This document shows, in pieces, positions 35,238-44,462 of a stretch of DNA of 64,000 nucleotides. Both the position numbers and the translations under genes were made by a program. Position 1 is the first letter of the stretch, and every line of letters starts with the position of its first letter. The notes under the pieces were generated by a model. That model saw only the letters and a program-made list of their open reading frames with translations. It did no database searches and had not been told where the DNA came from. Where the stretch lies: positions 372,001-436,000 of the forward strand of contig NZ_MTQO01000048.1 of the NCBI RefSeq assembly GCF_001984155.1, given 5' to 3'. This stretch comes from Actinosynnema sp. ALI-1.44 (GTDB lineage: Bacteria > Actinomycetota > Actinomycetes > Mycobacteriales > Pseudonocardiaceae).

Positions 35238-35996
35238 TCACCGTGTCCCGCTCGACGCTGCTACCGGACTTGACCGGAAGCCGAACGGAATCCCCAGGTG
35301 TGGCAGAGGGCTCGCGTTGACGCGGAAGACCACGCGCTGACCAGTGAAGGCGCGACGGCCATGGAGCCAACGGCGGTTGTTCAGTACATAGCCTTGGCCA
35401 GTGTCCAGGTTGATCCTCATCGCGTGCCGGTCGATCGCAGCTCGCAAGGTCGGCAGCCAGCGGTCTACCTCGGGCGAGAACTGGGCGAGGTCATCCAACC
35501 GCAGGCGGATCGCAACCCAACCGTCCTCAACGTCAGTGAAGATCGAACCGAGGTAACCGGCGGCGCCGCCGAACAGCACGGAGCGGGGAGCGCACAACGC
35601 GCGCAATGCATCCGGCTCGGACTCGGCGAGTTCGTTGTAGACCGCCTGGCCGTCGATCAACACGCATTCGCCGCCTGTGACTGCTGGCTGGCCACAGCTC
35701 GTCATCAGCAGCACTGGCGGATGGTCGACGCCCGATCGATCGGTGTGCGGATTGAGAGCGCAGGCACTGAACCCGGCAAAGCCGCTCTGAACCCGCTCGG
35801 CGCCAAGATCAGCAACCGTGGTGACGCCGTCAGCTCCACTGTCCCGATGCGGCACAACCGTCCCGGTCGACTCCGCCAACCGCAATAGGTCCGAGGAGTC
35901 GGCCAGACCTTCAACCAATGCGAGCCCGCGCTCAGCAAGCGCGGCCGGGACCTCGTGGACTCCGACGTGATAGCGCTCAAGTGAGTCGAGCACCAT
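35238..35996 (-). CDS. TauD/TfdA-family Fe(II)/2-oxoglutarate dioxygenase
   Basis: 252 residues. The facial triad is H84-x-D86 (LNPHTDRSG) and H212 (RRWLHGRRAF), with the 2-oxoglutarate salt-bridge arginine near R225 (RVVFRVNAS). The fold and length fit TauD/clavaminate-synthase-like enzymes, which hydroxylate or desaturate small molecules. The ATG at 35996 has GGGAGG five bases upstream. It lies inside the integrated element, so its substrate may belong to an accessory pathway; none can be named. Confidence 0.85.
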   Translation of the reverse strand: MVLDSLERYHVGVHEVPAALAERGLALVEGLADSSDLLRLAESTGTVVPHRDSGADGVTTVADLGAERVQSGFAGFSACALNPHTDRSGVDHPPVLLMTSCGQPAVTGGECVLIDGQAVYNELAESEPDALRALCAPRSVLFGGAAGYLGSIFTDVEDGWVAIRLRLDDLAQFSPEVDRWLPTLRAAIDRHAMRINLDTGQGYVLNNRRWLHGRRAFTGQRVVFRVNASPLPHLGIPFGFRSSPVAASSGTR

Positions 35997-36154
35997 TCCT
36001 ACCTCCCCAAACTGGTCGAGCCGGTACATCCAGCACAACCGGATTGAGCAGCCACGTCCAGTGACAGACTGTCAACCCTCCGTCGCCCACTTGCCAGCGC
36101 GGCGGTGCTACGTTGCCTGTGAGCAGCTAGTCAGCGACTTCGGAGGACGCCTCG

Positions 36155-36592
36155 ATGAGCCAGCCCGACTACGTTCCGCGCACGTTTCCCGTTTCGATCA
36201 AGGGCGTGGTCGTGCGCGGCGGAACAGTGCTGCTGCTCAAGAACGAACGGAACGAGTGGGAACTGCCTGGGGGTCGGATCGAACTCGACGAGACACCCGA
36301 AGAGTGCGTCGCCCGCGAGATCACCGAAGAGACCCAGTGGAGAGTGACCACCGGCCCGCTCCTCGACACGTGGATGTACTACATCGACGTGGCCGAGAAG
36401 CACGTGTTCATCGTGACCTACGGATGCTACGTCGACGGCAACACCGAGCCAGTGCTTTCTTATGAGCACAAGGAAATCGGCCTGTTCACCGAAAACGAAG
36501 TGCCCACTTTGAACATGCCCGACGGCTACAAGCGCTCGATCGCCACCTGGTACGACCGGCTGCGCAAGGACACCCCGGAACTGGTCGGATAG
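36155..36592 (+). CDS. NUDIX hydrolase
   Basis: 145 residues. The Nudix box runs from G40 to W62 (GRIELDETPEE...REITEET); all metal-coordinating glutamates are there, but the glycine before the last hydrophobic residue is Q61, a variation that often marks divergent substrates. No family-specific tail helps. It is read with the XRE-TPR regulator four bases downstream; such pairs are common on actinobacterial integrative elements. Confidence 0.9.
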   Translation: MSQPDYVPRTFPVSIKGVVVRGGTVLLLKNERNEWELPGGRIELDETPEECVAREITEETQWRVTTGPLLDTWMYYIDVAEKHVFIVTYGCYVDGNTEPVLSYEHKEIGLFTENEVPTLNMPDGYKRSIATWYDRLRKDTPELVG

Positions 36593-36596
36593 GGCC

Positions 36597-37868
36597 ATGA
36601 CAGGCGGACGGTGCGACGCGTGCGGCGCGGAGTTGAGCAGGTTCGCCACCGAGCTTGTTTGCCCCACCTGCCACGCCAGCGCCAAGCACAAACCGCCATC
36701 GATCCCGACCCCTCGACTGGCTCCTGCGGTTTGGATGTGGTCCGCACCCGAGGCAAGCACCGCGCTCAGAAGCCGTGATCTGGCAACGATTCTGCGAGTC
36801 TATCGGCGGCTCAACAGGATCAGCCAGGACCGCCTCGCCGCGCTCCTCGGCTATGACAAGACCTACGTTTCGATGATTGAGACCCGCCGGAGGATCATCA
36901 GCGACGTCAGCACCCGACGCCACATCGCTCAAACGCTGGGCCTGCCGACACACGTACTCGGAGTGACCGACACCAACGACGCCGACTTCGCGGCCATGCT
37001 CCAGTTCGGCGACTCCACCATCCGACTCGCCGAAATAGCCCGGCAGTCCGGGCGTGCGGTGGACGCGGTCAACGAGCTATGGCCGCTGGTCGCCCGCCTG
37101 GAGGCACGCGCCGCCGAAGGCCATGCCGAACGAGACACGCTCATCCTCCTCGGCCACGGCAGAGCCGCACTCGGCGTCTCGCTGGGCACCGTGCTGCCTG
37201 AAGAACGGCTCACGGCCGCGGCACGATGGACCGGAAAGGCGTTGCAGGTCGCCGAACGCCTCGACGATCCGGTGTTCCTGGCTCACGCCCTACGAATGCA
37301 CGGCAACGAACTCCGCAAGGCAGACCATCCAGCGGCAGCAATCGCGCGCCTTGGCCGCGCGATCGAGGTATCCACCGACCGCGAAGGGCAAGGCGCCGCT
37401 TACGCGCTGCTCGCGAGAGCAGCTGGCGAACAAGACGACCCGGACCTGTTCGACTACGCCATCAGCGGCTACCGGGATCTCCTCGACAGTGGAACCGCCC
37501 GCGGAATGCTGTTCAACCCCTTCACTTTCCGCGAAGTACAGCTACGCGGCCTGATCTCCACCGGCCGCCCCAACATCGCTGCACGGATCATGGAGACCGC
37601 GCAGCTGGATGCTCTGCCTGCCGCGCCGCAGTGGCACATCATCGAGCGCGTCACCGCCGGGCAAGTCCTCCTCGCCGCAGGCAAACTAGACGCCGCCGCG
37701 GATGCGCTACGCACGGCCTTGGCATCCGCCGAATCGCACCGGTTGCCACACCAAATCCAGCGCACCATCCGCGCAGCCCACGACGGCGGATTCACCGACA
37801 TCAGCGACGCCGGGAACGCTGCCCTCAGGCGCCTGAACGATCTGCTCAGGCCAGCAGGCAACAACTAA
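36597..37868 (+). CDS. XRE regulator with zinc ribbon and TPR-like repeats
   Basis: 423 residues. It begins with a four-cysteine zinc ribbon (CDACGAEL ... CPTCHAS), then a helix-turn-helix of XRE type (residues ~62-118, LNRISQDRLAALLGYDKTYVSMIETRRR), and ends in a helical repeat region with TPR-like blocks (ALRMHGNELRKADHPAAAIARLG). This architecture is common beside NUDIX and SAM or DUF397 genes in actinomycetes, where it controls developmental or mobile-element genes. Start ATG four bases after the NUDIX stop. Confidence 0.88.
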   Translation: MTGGRCDACGAELSRFATELVCPTCHASAKHKPPSIPTPRLAPAVWMWSAPEASTALRSRDLATILRVYRRLNRISQDRLAALLGYDKTYVSMIETRRRIISDVSTRRHIAQTLGLPTHVLGVTDTNDADFAAMLQFGDSTIRLAEIARQSGRAVDAVNELWPLVARLEARAAEGHAERDTLILLGHGRAALGVSLGTVLPEERLTAAARWTGKALQVAERLDDPVFLAHALRMHGNELRKADHPAAAIARLGRAIEVSTDREGQGAAYALLARAAGEQDDPDLFDYAISGYRDLLDSGTARGMLFNPFTFREVQLRGLISTGRPNIAARIMETAQLDALPAAPQWHIIERVTAGQVLLAAGKLDAAADALRTALASAESHRLPHQIQRTIRAAHDGGFTDISDAGNAALRRLNDLLRPAGNN

Positions 37869-37931
37869 CAGCCTCGTTTGCGCAATATAGGCAACAACCG
37901 GTCACAGCAGGTCTAACACGGACGGACGACT

Positions 37932-38618
37932 TCACCAAGTGGCCAGGGCTTTTTCAGAGTCAGGGGGATCGCCCTGCTCTGGAGGAATGACGGTGTAACC
38001 CAACTTGCGGAGAACGTCAGCCGCGTCTGCTGCCATGTCCCTTACAACAGTTCGAGCCTGGTAGCGGCGCCAACGCTCACGGCCTGCCGAAACGGCTTCC
38101 TTCCAGCCCGGCCTCGCACGCACCCGGCAGTCGCGCACCAAAAACTCAACTACGTCTTCCAAGCACGGCCTGAATCGAGCGCCGCCGACCGGCAAGTGCA
38201 GAGATTCCATGCTGTGAGGTGTCGGATGTCCGGTCCTGGAGAGGAGATGTGAGAGCGCTCCTCGGTGGCCATGTACTTGAATGTGGGCGGTAGGCTTGTT
38301 GTATGCGTCACGTTCGTATTCCCACCGCACCATGGGAACACGATCAATACTTGATCGAAGTTTGATATATGAGTAGTTAACCGCGAGATATTGTTTAGAC
38401 GCGTCGATTTGACACAGAAGGCTAATATCTAGCGTTCCTACTTTGACGCCGTCCGCAGCAGACAACGGAACATGCCCATCTGTGGCGACTACCAGCTTGT
38501 CTTTGTGTCGCGTAATGAGGACACTCGGAGCGTCGTCGAAAACAGCAGACAGCAGCTTTCCCATTTCATCAGCGAACTCTGCTACCCAGCTTTCAAGATC
38601 CTTAGGCCGATCGCTCAC
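37932..38618 (-). CDS. hypothetical protein of the integrated element
   Basis: 228 residues from GTG at 38618 (SD GGAGAGAA). It is cytoplasmic, with a beta-rich N-terminal part (SVLITRHKDKLVVATDGHVP) and a helical C-terminal part. No family is recognised. Local base composition drops (about 38340-38580 is visibly richer in A and T), which suggests foreign origin. Its 5' end abuts the truncated integrase, so the junction between them marks a rearrangement. Confidence 0.6.
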   Translation of the reverse strand: MSDRPKDLESWVAEFADEMGKLLSAVFDDAPSVLITRHKDKLVVATDGHVPLSAADGVKVGTLDISLLCQIDASKQYLAVNYSYIKLRSSIDRVPMVRWEYERDAYNKPTAHIQVHGHRGALSHLLSRTGHPTPHSMESLHLPVGGARFRPCLEDVVEFLVRDCRVRARPGWKEAVSAGRERWRRYQARTVVRDMAADAADVLRKLGYTVIPPEQGDPPDSEKALATW

Positions 38619-38624
38619 TTCTCT

Positions 38625-39250
38625 CCAAGGAGGAAGGCGATCTCCGAGGACTCCGGCGGGGTGAAGCTTGCGGGCTGCGGTGGCTCGAGGTTGATCTCGA
38701 AGCCCGCACACTCACCGTGGCCACGCAGCTCGTGCAGGATGGCTGGGAGATCGAGGAGAGCGACCCGAAGTCAGACAGCGGTGCCCGGGTAGTCGCCCTC
38801 GATGCAGAGACGGTCAACGTGCTGCAGTCACATCGGGCTCAGCAGTCGTCCGAACGGATGGCGTGGGGACCAGCTTGGGAGAACAGCGGACGCGTCTTCA
38901 CTCAAGACGACGGCGCATGGCTTCACCCAGGGTGGTTGTCCGACGCGTTTGAACGCGCCGTCAAGGCTTCTGGTCTGCCTCCGGTGCGCCTGCACGACTT
39001 GAGGCACGGAGCGGCCACGCTGGCATTGGCAGCCGGTGCGGACATGAAGATCGTCCAGGAGATGCTGGGACACTCCTCGATCACGATCACCTCGGACACG
39101 TACACGAGCGTGCTTCCGCAGGTCGCGCAAGACGCAGCCGAGGCAGCAGCCCGGCTGATCCCTCGGGCTCACGCCCGAACCCATGGGCTCACTTCGGGCT
39201 CACAAGTCGCCGCATCTGACGGCGTAACCCTTCGGCAGATCAGCTCCTGA
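38625..39250 (+). pseudogene. tyrosine integrase, 5'-truncated
   Basis: Only the catalytic half remains. In frame from about 38625: GLRRGEACGLRW with the first catalytic arginine, the beta-hairpin lysine in DPKSDSG, then HDLRH, the LGHSS histidine and TSDTYTSV with the nucleophilic tyrosine. The core-binding and arm-binding domains that should precede are absent: an in-frame stop lies near 38602 and the upstream bases belong to another gene. A GTG at 38717 could start only a fragment lacking Arg I. It lies next to tRNA-Thr as integrases of tRNA-targeting elements do. Confidence 0.88.
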
Positions 39251-39260
39251 TACACAAAAC

Positions 39261-39285
39261 CGCAGCTCACACGAGGTGAACTGCG
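39261..39285 (+). terminator. terminator behind the integrase remnant
   Basis: CGCAGCTCAC (39261-39270) pairs with GTGAACTGCG (39276-39285), one G-U pair, five-base loop. It sits between the integrase stop and the tRNA gene. Confidence 0.65.
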
Positions 39286-39294
39286 ATCTGGTGG

Positions 39295-39371
39295 TGGAGC
39301 CGCCTAAGGGAATCGAACCCTTGACCTACGCATTACGAGTGCGTCGCTCTAGCCGTCTGAGCTAAGGCGGC
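39295..39371 (-). tRNA. tRNA-Thr (anticodon CGT), with encoded CCA
   Basis: Full cloverleaf on the minus strand. The acceptor GCCGCCT pairs with AGGCGGC. The anticodon stem is ACGCA/TGCGT around loop CTCGTAA, so the anticodon is CGT, reading ACG. The T arm is AAGGG-TTCGATT-CCCTT, the discriminator is T, and CCA is encoded (39295-39297). Its 3' half is duplicated at 34685-34729. It is the integration target of the element to its left, and the element keeps it functional by restoring the 3' end. Confidence 0.97.
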
Positions 39372-39492
39372 GTGTACTTGTTCAGTGTAGCGGGTGTCGT
39401 CGACGGGTTTACGACCACCCACGTGGGGGAGTCACCTATCGGCTGGTTGGTCGTTGGGGTGTGTGACGGCGGTCGCAAAGAGGAGACGTTTT

Positions 39493-41160
39493 ATGCGGAG
39501 AAGCATGCCTGCCGGTTGGGCCATGCCGGTGGTTGTCGCCGTGCTCGCGCTGGTGGCTGCGCCTACTGCTGCCGCTGCTCAGCCGCCTTCGACGACGCCG
39601 TTTCCGCCCCCCAAGGATCCGAACTCGCCTCCTGCGTCGAGCCCGATCGGTCCGCAGCCGTTGGGGCATGCCATCGGGGACGCTGGTACCGCGCTCACGA
39701 TGATCCGCCTTCTTCCTTCGTCCGCGCCGACCAACACCATCCTTCCCGGGTACTCCGACAAGTTGCCCAAGCAGTCCGCGTTGGAGGTCGGGTTCGGGCT
39801 GTCCAGTGCTCAGGTCAACTCCGAGTCCGCGCTCATCGCCGAACGGGCCATCGCGCAGGCTTCTCCGGGTGGGGTCGCTGTGCAGGGCAAGAGTCCGCAG
39901 TCTCCCGGCGCTGTCGCGCAGACCGCTCTTCCCGACAACGAGAAGCCGACGACGTTCGGGCTCAATCCGCCGAAGACTCCCCTCGATGCCCTGATCAAGG
40001 TCGGGTTGTTGAACGGCAGCGCGCATGCCCGGTGGAGCGAGACGCTGGGTCCCTGCGTCACCCCGCTGTCCGACGCGAGTACGTCTGTAGCCAGTTTGTC
40101 GTTGCTCAACGCCATTCCGACGTTGCCGGGCATCACCGACCTCAGCGGGAAGCTGACCGAGTCGAAGCTCGCCCCCGACCAGCTCACCGCCCTCACCGAC
40201 CAGCTCAAGGCTCTTCCTGGCCCGCTTGCCGAGCTCGGTGGTCTGCTGCCCGGTCCGAACAAGGCTGATGGCGCGGGTTCACTCATCAGCCTGCCGAACA
40301 CGTTGTCCACGCGGTCGGTTGTGGACCTCGTCGACATTCCCGGCTCGGCCAACAAGGCTGTCCGGTCCACGTCCACTTTGCAGGTCGCGAGCCTCAACCT
40401 GCTGGCGGGTACGCCGTTCTCGCTTTCGCTGAACGTCGTCAGCCAGCCGACGCTGCAGGTCACGGCCACCGGCGACGCGAAGACTTCGACCGTCAAGTAC
40501 ACCGCCCCTGTGCTCGAGGTGAAGCAGGGCGACAAGGTCCTGTTCAAACTGGACGCCGCCAACCCGACTTTCGACGTTCCCATCGGCATTCCGCTGCCGG
40601 ACCTGACCAGTCAGCTTCCGGACGCGTTGAAGAAGCTGCCGCTGATCGGCGACCTGGCCAACGCGCTGCCGAAGGACTCCCCGCTGCAGTCCAAGGCCGG
40701 TGAGCTCAACAAGTTGAAGCTCGACATCGGTGTGCTGCGGCTGTCCATCGCAGGCCTGCAGCAGAAGGCCGAGGACATGACGCAGCCGTTCAAGGGCCAC
40801 CAGCTCGCCGCCAGTGCGCGGATGCTGGACCTGCAGGTGCTGCCGACGCAGGCGCTCGGTCTGCCTGGTCTGCCGTCCGCGTTGGCACAGGTTTCCCTCG
40901 GTGAGCAGGTTTCGCGTGCCGCGGCACCGGCCGGTGGTGTGGTGTGCGGGACCGCGGGTGGGCCGGCGCAGCCGCCGGCCAAGGCACCGGCGCCGAAGGA
41001 GCCGATCCTGGCGTACACCAGCGCCTACCAGGCCATCCCGATCTTCTGGACCGGTACGACCATGCTGCTGGTCGGCGTCATCCTCGTCGCCGCGCTGCCC
41101 ACACGCCGGATCCGCCGGACCCAGCCCGCGGCGGGCCCTGACAAGACTGATCAGCCGTAG
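39493..41160 (+). CDS. secreted or surface-anchored alanine/proline-rich protein
   Basis: 555 residues. The signal peptide is MRRSMPAGWAMPVVVAVLALVAAPTAAAA. A long Pro/Ala/Leu-rich ectodomain follows, with repeated short beta strands (LPGITDLSGKLTESKLAPDQL, LPNTLSTRSVVDLVDIPGS). At the C terminus one membrane span (IFWTGTTMLLVGVILVAALP) precedes a short basic tail, so it is held in the membrane with most of the chain outside. Start ATG with GAGGAG seven bases upstream. It is next to holB in an arrangement seen in relatives; the function is not known. Confidence 0.7.
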   Translation: MRRSMPAGWAMPVVVAVLALVAAPTAAAAQPPSTTPFPPPKDPNSPPASSPIGPQPLGHAIGDAGTALTMIRLLPSSAPTNTILPGYSDKLPKQSALEVGFGLSSAQVNSESALIAERAIAQASPGGVAVQGKSPQSPGAVAQTALPDNEKPTTFGLNPPKTPLDALIKVGLLNGSAHARWSETLGPCVTPLSDASTSVASLSLLNAIPTLPGITDLSGKLTESKLAPDQLTALTDQLKALPGPLAELGGLLPGPNKADGAGSLISLPNTLSTRSVVDLVDIPGSANKAVRSTSTLQVASLNLLAGTPFSLSLNVVSQPTLQVTATGDAKTSTVKYTAPVLEVKQGDKVLFKLDAANPTFDVPIGIPLPDLTSQLPDALKKLPLIGDLANALPKDSPLQSKAGELNKLKLDIGVLRLSIAGLQQKAEDMTQPFKGHQLAASARMLDLQVLPTQALGLPGLPSALAQVSLGEQVSRAAAPAGGVVCGTAGGPAQPPAKAPAPKEPILAYTSAYQAIPIFWTGTTMLLVGVILVAALPTRRIRRTQPAAGPDKTDQP

Positions 41161-42338
41161 TAGAGCGTGGTCACCATCGCCTCGACGGCGATGCGTGGCT
41201 TCACGTTCAGCTCCAGCGCCTCGCGGCACGACAGGACGGCTTCGAGGCGCCGGAGCGTCGACTCGGGCGACCACGAAGCGGATGCGGTACGCGCGTCGTT
41301 CGCGTGGTCCGGGTGGTTCAACGCGGCTTCCGACCCGCTGCCGGTGACCAGCACGTCACGGTAGAACCCGGCCAAGTCGACCAGCGCCAGGTCGAGCGTG
41401 TCGCGTTGGGTACGGGTCGCGCGGGACTTCTGCCTGCGCTCCAGCTCCTTCAACGCACCCGCCGACCCCCTGGTCGCCGACGCGGTGCCCTTTCCTGTAC
41501 CCCCAGCGCCCAACGCCGTCTTCAGCGCGTCGCGTTCGGCCTCGTCACGGGATCCGCTTTGCTCGGACGCCTCGTTCTCGGCCGCTTTGACCAGCTCGTC
41601 CGCCAGCGAGAACACGTCCCCCGGCCTGCGGAGACCCAACGGGATCCGCAACACTGCCGCACGGCGTTCCCGCGCGGCCTCGTCCGTGGCCAGGCGCCGA
41701 GCGCGGCCGACGTGTCCGCCGCACACCGACGCGGCCCATTTCGCCGTGTCCGGGTCGACCGAGTCGCGGGTCACCAGGACTTCCGCGATCGCCGCCGCCG
41801 GGGGGATCCGCAACGACACACCACGGCACCGGGACCGGATCGTCACCGACACGTCGTCCGGGTGGTCCGACGGCGCGCACAGCAGGAACACGGTCCGCTC
41901 CGGCGGCTCCTCGACCGCCTTCAGCAGCGCGTTGGCCGCGCCTTCGGTGAGCCGGTCGGCGTCCTCGATGATCACGACCTGCCAGCGGCCACCGGTCGGG
42001 CGCCGGGCCGCCGTCTGCACGAGCGCACGCATCTCGGCGACCGAAATGGACAGCCCCTCGGGTACGACCAGCCGTACGTCCGCGTGCGTCCCGGCCATGG
42101 TTGTGCGGCAACCGCTGCACTCACCGCAACCCGTGCCCGAATCGCACTGCAGGGCCGCCGCGAACGCACGCGCCGCCGTGGAACGCCCTGAGCCAGGCGG
42201 TCCGGTGAACAACCAGGCGTGCGTCATGCCGCCCGACGCGGCCTGCTCACCGCGCACGATCAACGCCGCTGCCTGAGCTGCCTTGGTCAGTACCGCGACG
42301 GCGTCTGCCTGCCCGACAACTTGCGACCAGACGGTCAC
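41151..42338 (-). CDS. holB: DNA polymerase III clamp-loader subunit delta'
   Basis: 395 residues. The AAA+ fold is shown by the P-loop GPPGSGRST, the CxxC-type zinc site (CGECSGC), IIEDADRLTEGAANALLKAVEEP and the sensor region SRCRGV. Delta' is part of the loader that opens the beta clamp. It ends 10 bases into the end of the convergent secreted-protein gene and its ATG touches the stop of the MFS-kinase gene. In Streptomyces and mycobacteria holB, the kinase and topA also lie together, which supports the call. Confidence 0.95.
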   Translation of the reverse strand: MTVWSQVVGQADAVAVLTKAAQAAALIVRGEQAASGGMTHAWLFTGPPGSGRSTAARAFAAALQCDSGTGCGECSGCRTTMAGTHADVRLVVPEGLSISVAEMRALVQTAARRPTGGRWQVVIIEDADRLTEGAANALLKAVEEPPERTVFLLCAPSDHPDDVSVTIRSRCRGVSLRIPPAAAIAEVLVTRDSVDPDTAKWAASVCGGHVGRARRLATDEAARERRAAVLRIPLGLRRPGDVFSLADELVKAAENEASEQSGSRDEAERDALKTALGAGGTGKGTASATRGSAGALKELERRQKSRATRTQRDTLDLALVDLAGFYRDVLVTGSGSEAALNHPDHANDARTASASWSPESTLRRLEAVLSCREALELNVKPRIAVEAMVTTLYYG

Positions 42339-44440
42339 TAGGCCTCCACTGGCGTCCGTTCACCTTCGTCGAGCCCGAGCTTGCGGGCCGCGATCGCGCC
42401 ACGCACCGCCATCTCGACGCGCTGTGCGGTGGCTTCGTCATCGTCATCGGTGTCGACCACGACATAGCGGTCCGGGTCGGACGATGCCATGTCCATCAGG
42501 ACGTTCTGGACGCGCCAGTGGTGGTCGTTCGACTGGAACTTCGTCGGCGGCAACGTCGCCGGGTCGCGGTCGAGCAGCACCGTCAGGTCCGGCCGCAGCT
42601 TCGCGGTGGCCCAGTCGGTCAGGCCTTCCATCTCCTCCGGGTCGAGCCCCGCGACGGCGGACAGGTGCGCGAACGGGCTGTCGACGAACCGCTCCATGAC
42701 CACGATCGCGCCGCGGTCCAGCGCCGGGCGGATCTCCCGTTCGACGATGTCCGCGCGCACGGCGGCTGCCACGAGCGCGTGCGCCCGCGCGCCGGTCAGT
42801 TCGGCGCCTGCGAGCACGGCGCGCAGTCGCCGGTCGTTGAGCGTCGGGTCGGTCGCCAGCATGATCTCCCGGTTGCCGGACTTGCGCAGCCAGTCGGTCA
42901 GCAGCCGGGACTGGGCCGCAGTGTCCTGGGCCGTGTCGCCTTCGACCGCGATCAGCAGGCCGGTCGAGCGTTGCGGCTTGCCGCGGATCGCCGCCTTCAG
43001 GTCGGCGAGGATCGTCTCGGAGCGGCGGTCGTCCATTTGCCGGTACGCGATCACGCCGACGACCGCGGCGATCAGCCCGGCGACGAACAGCACCGGCCGG
43101 GTGCCGTCGATCCGCACGGGACTGCCGAAGATCTCCACGTTGCGCGGCCGGACCAGGCCGATGAACACCGGGACCAGGATCATCGACCCGGCCAGGATGA
43201 TCTTCATCAGCGACTGGTAGATCGCGTTGATCCGGCCACGGACGGCGTCTTCGACCTGCGTACCGATGATGGTGACACCGGTGAGGAACGCGATCCCGGC
43301 GCACGCCCCGACGAACGCGACCGCGATCAGCGACACCCACAGGTGCGGCGAGGCTGCGGTCGGCAGCAGGCCGAGGCCGGCCAGCACGATCGAGATGCCG
43401 AACAGGCGGTTGTGCGGAATCCGCTGCGCCATCTTGGTGGCGGACGCCATACCGGTGCCGATGCCGATGAACAGCGCCGCGAACAGCCAGCCGAAGGCCG
43501 AGTCTCCGCCCATCAGGCTGGACGAGTACGGCTTGGAGCTGCCGACGAGCGCGCCCGCCGCGGCGAACGCCCCGGTCATGCCGATCAGCAGGCCACGCAC
43601 CAGCCTCGTACTGCGGATGAACCGCAGGCCTTCCCGCAGCAACGCCCAGAGACCGGGATTGCCCTCCGGCGCCGCCGGACCGTCCGGCTTGGCCGGCGTG
43701 GCGGAGGTCACTCGGATGGACAGCTCGGGGATGCGGGTGGCAATGATGATCGCCGACGTCAGGTAGAACAGGGCGTTGATGCCCACGATGATCGTGGCCA
43801 TGCCCATGCCCGTGTCGTCCAGCTTGACGTGGAACACCTGCTGGGAGATGCCGTAGAGCAGCGCGTACAGCCCGGCACCCGCGATCACCGAGATGCCCCA
43901 GGTCATCACCAGTGACAGCTGGTTGGCCGTCTCGACCTGGTCCTTGCGGCGCAGCAGGTTGGGCACCGCCGCGTCCTTCGACGGGATCCACAGCAGTTGG
44001 CAGCAGCCGACCAGGAAGTTCGCGATGAGCAGCCAGACCGGCGAGCCGACGACCGCGATGGACACGAGCAGACCCGCGCGCATGACGTCGCAGGCGACCA
44101 TGACCTTGCGCCGGTCGAACCGGTCCGCCAGCAGCCCGCCGAACGGCGCGAACAGCAGCCCTGGCAGCAGTTGGGTCAGCACGACCCCGGCGAACGCGTA
44201 GTTCTGGAACGCGTAGTCGTTGGTGAGCTTCGTGATCAGGCCGGTGAGTGCCAGCAGCGAGAGCCAGTCGCCCATGCTGCAGATGAAGCTGACACCCCAG
44301 AGCCTGCGAAACGGCCGGATGGCCAGCACGCTGCGGATCCGGTGTGCCAAGGACGCGTCGGAGCGGACCGACGCCATGTCCTCGGTCCGTGCAGTCTGGT
44401 CCCCGCCTGCGCTGATATGCCCCACCTCATTTCGGCACAC
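42338..44440 (-). CDS. MFS transporter fused to a thymidylate-kinase-like domain
   Basis: 700 residues. Residues about 35-455 are a twelve-span MFS domain (FRRLWGVSFICSMGDWLSLLALTG, GGLLADRFDRRKVM). From about 492 a thymidylate-kinase fold follows. Its P-loop EGDTAQDTAAQ has lost the glycine-rich GxGKST, and the DRY motif reads MERF, so catalytic activity is doubtful. The Streptomyces homologue beside topA (SCO3542) is also a membrane protein with kinase domain. It may be a sensor, not a dTMP kinase. A real tmk should be elsewhere. Start GTG at 44440, or ATG at 44377 with GAGG near. Confidence 0.85.
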   Translation of the reverse strand: MCRNEVGHISAGGDQTARTEDMASVRSDASLAHRIRSVLAIRPFRRLWGVSFICSMGDWLSLLALTGLITKLTNDYAFQNYAFAGVVLTQLLPGLLFAPFGGLLADRFDRRKVMVACDVMRAGLLVSIAVVGSPVWLLIANFLVGCCQLLWIPSKDAAVPNLLRRKDQVETANQLSLVMTWGISVIAGAGLYALLYGISQQVFHVKLDDTGMGMATIIVGINALFYLTSAIIIATRIPELSIRVTSATPAKPDGPAAPEGNPGLWALLREGLRFIRSTRLVRGLLIGMTGAFAAAGALVGSSKPYSSSLMGGDSAFGWLFAALFIGIGTGMASATKMAQRIPHNRLFGISIVLAGLGLLPTAASPHLWVSLIAVAFVGACAGIAFLTGVTIIGTQVEDAVRGRINAIYQSLMKIILAGSMILVPVFIGLVRPRNVEIFGSPVRIDGTRPVLFVAGLIAAVVGVIAYRQMDDRRSETILADLKAAIRGKPQRSTGLLIAVEGDTAQDTAAQSRLLTDWLRKSGNREIMLATDPTLNDRRLRAVLAGAELTGARAHALVAAAVRADIVEREIRPALDRGAIVVMERFVDSPFAHLSAVAGLDPEEMEGLTDWATAKLRPDLTVLLDRDPATLPPTKFQSNDHHWRVQNVLMDMASSDPDRYVVVDTDDDDEATAQRVEMAVRGAIAARKLGLDEGERTPVEA

Positions 44441-44462
44441 ACCAGCGTAGCTTCAGCCGATG

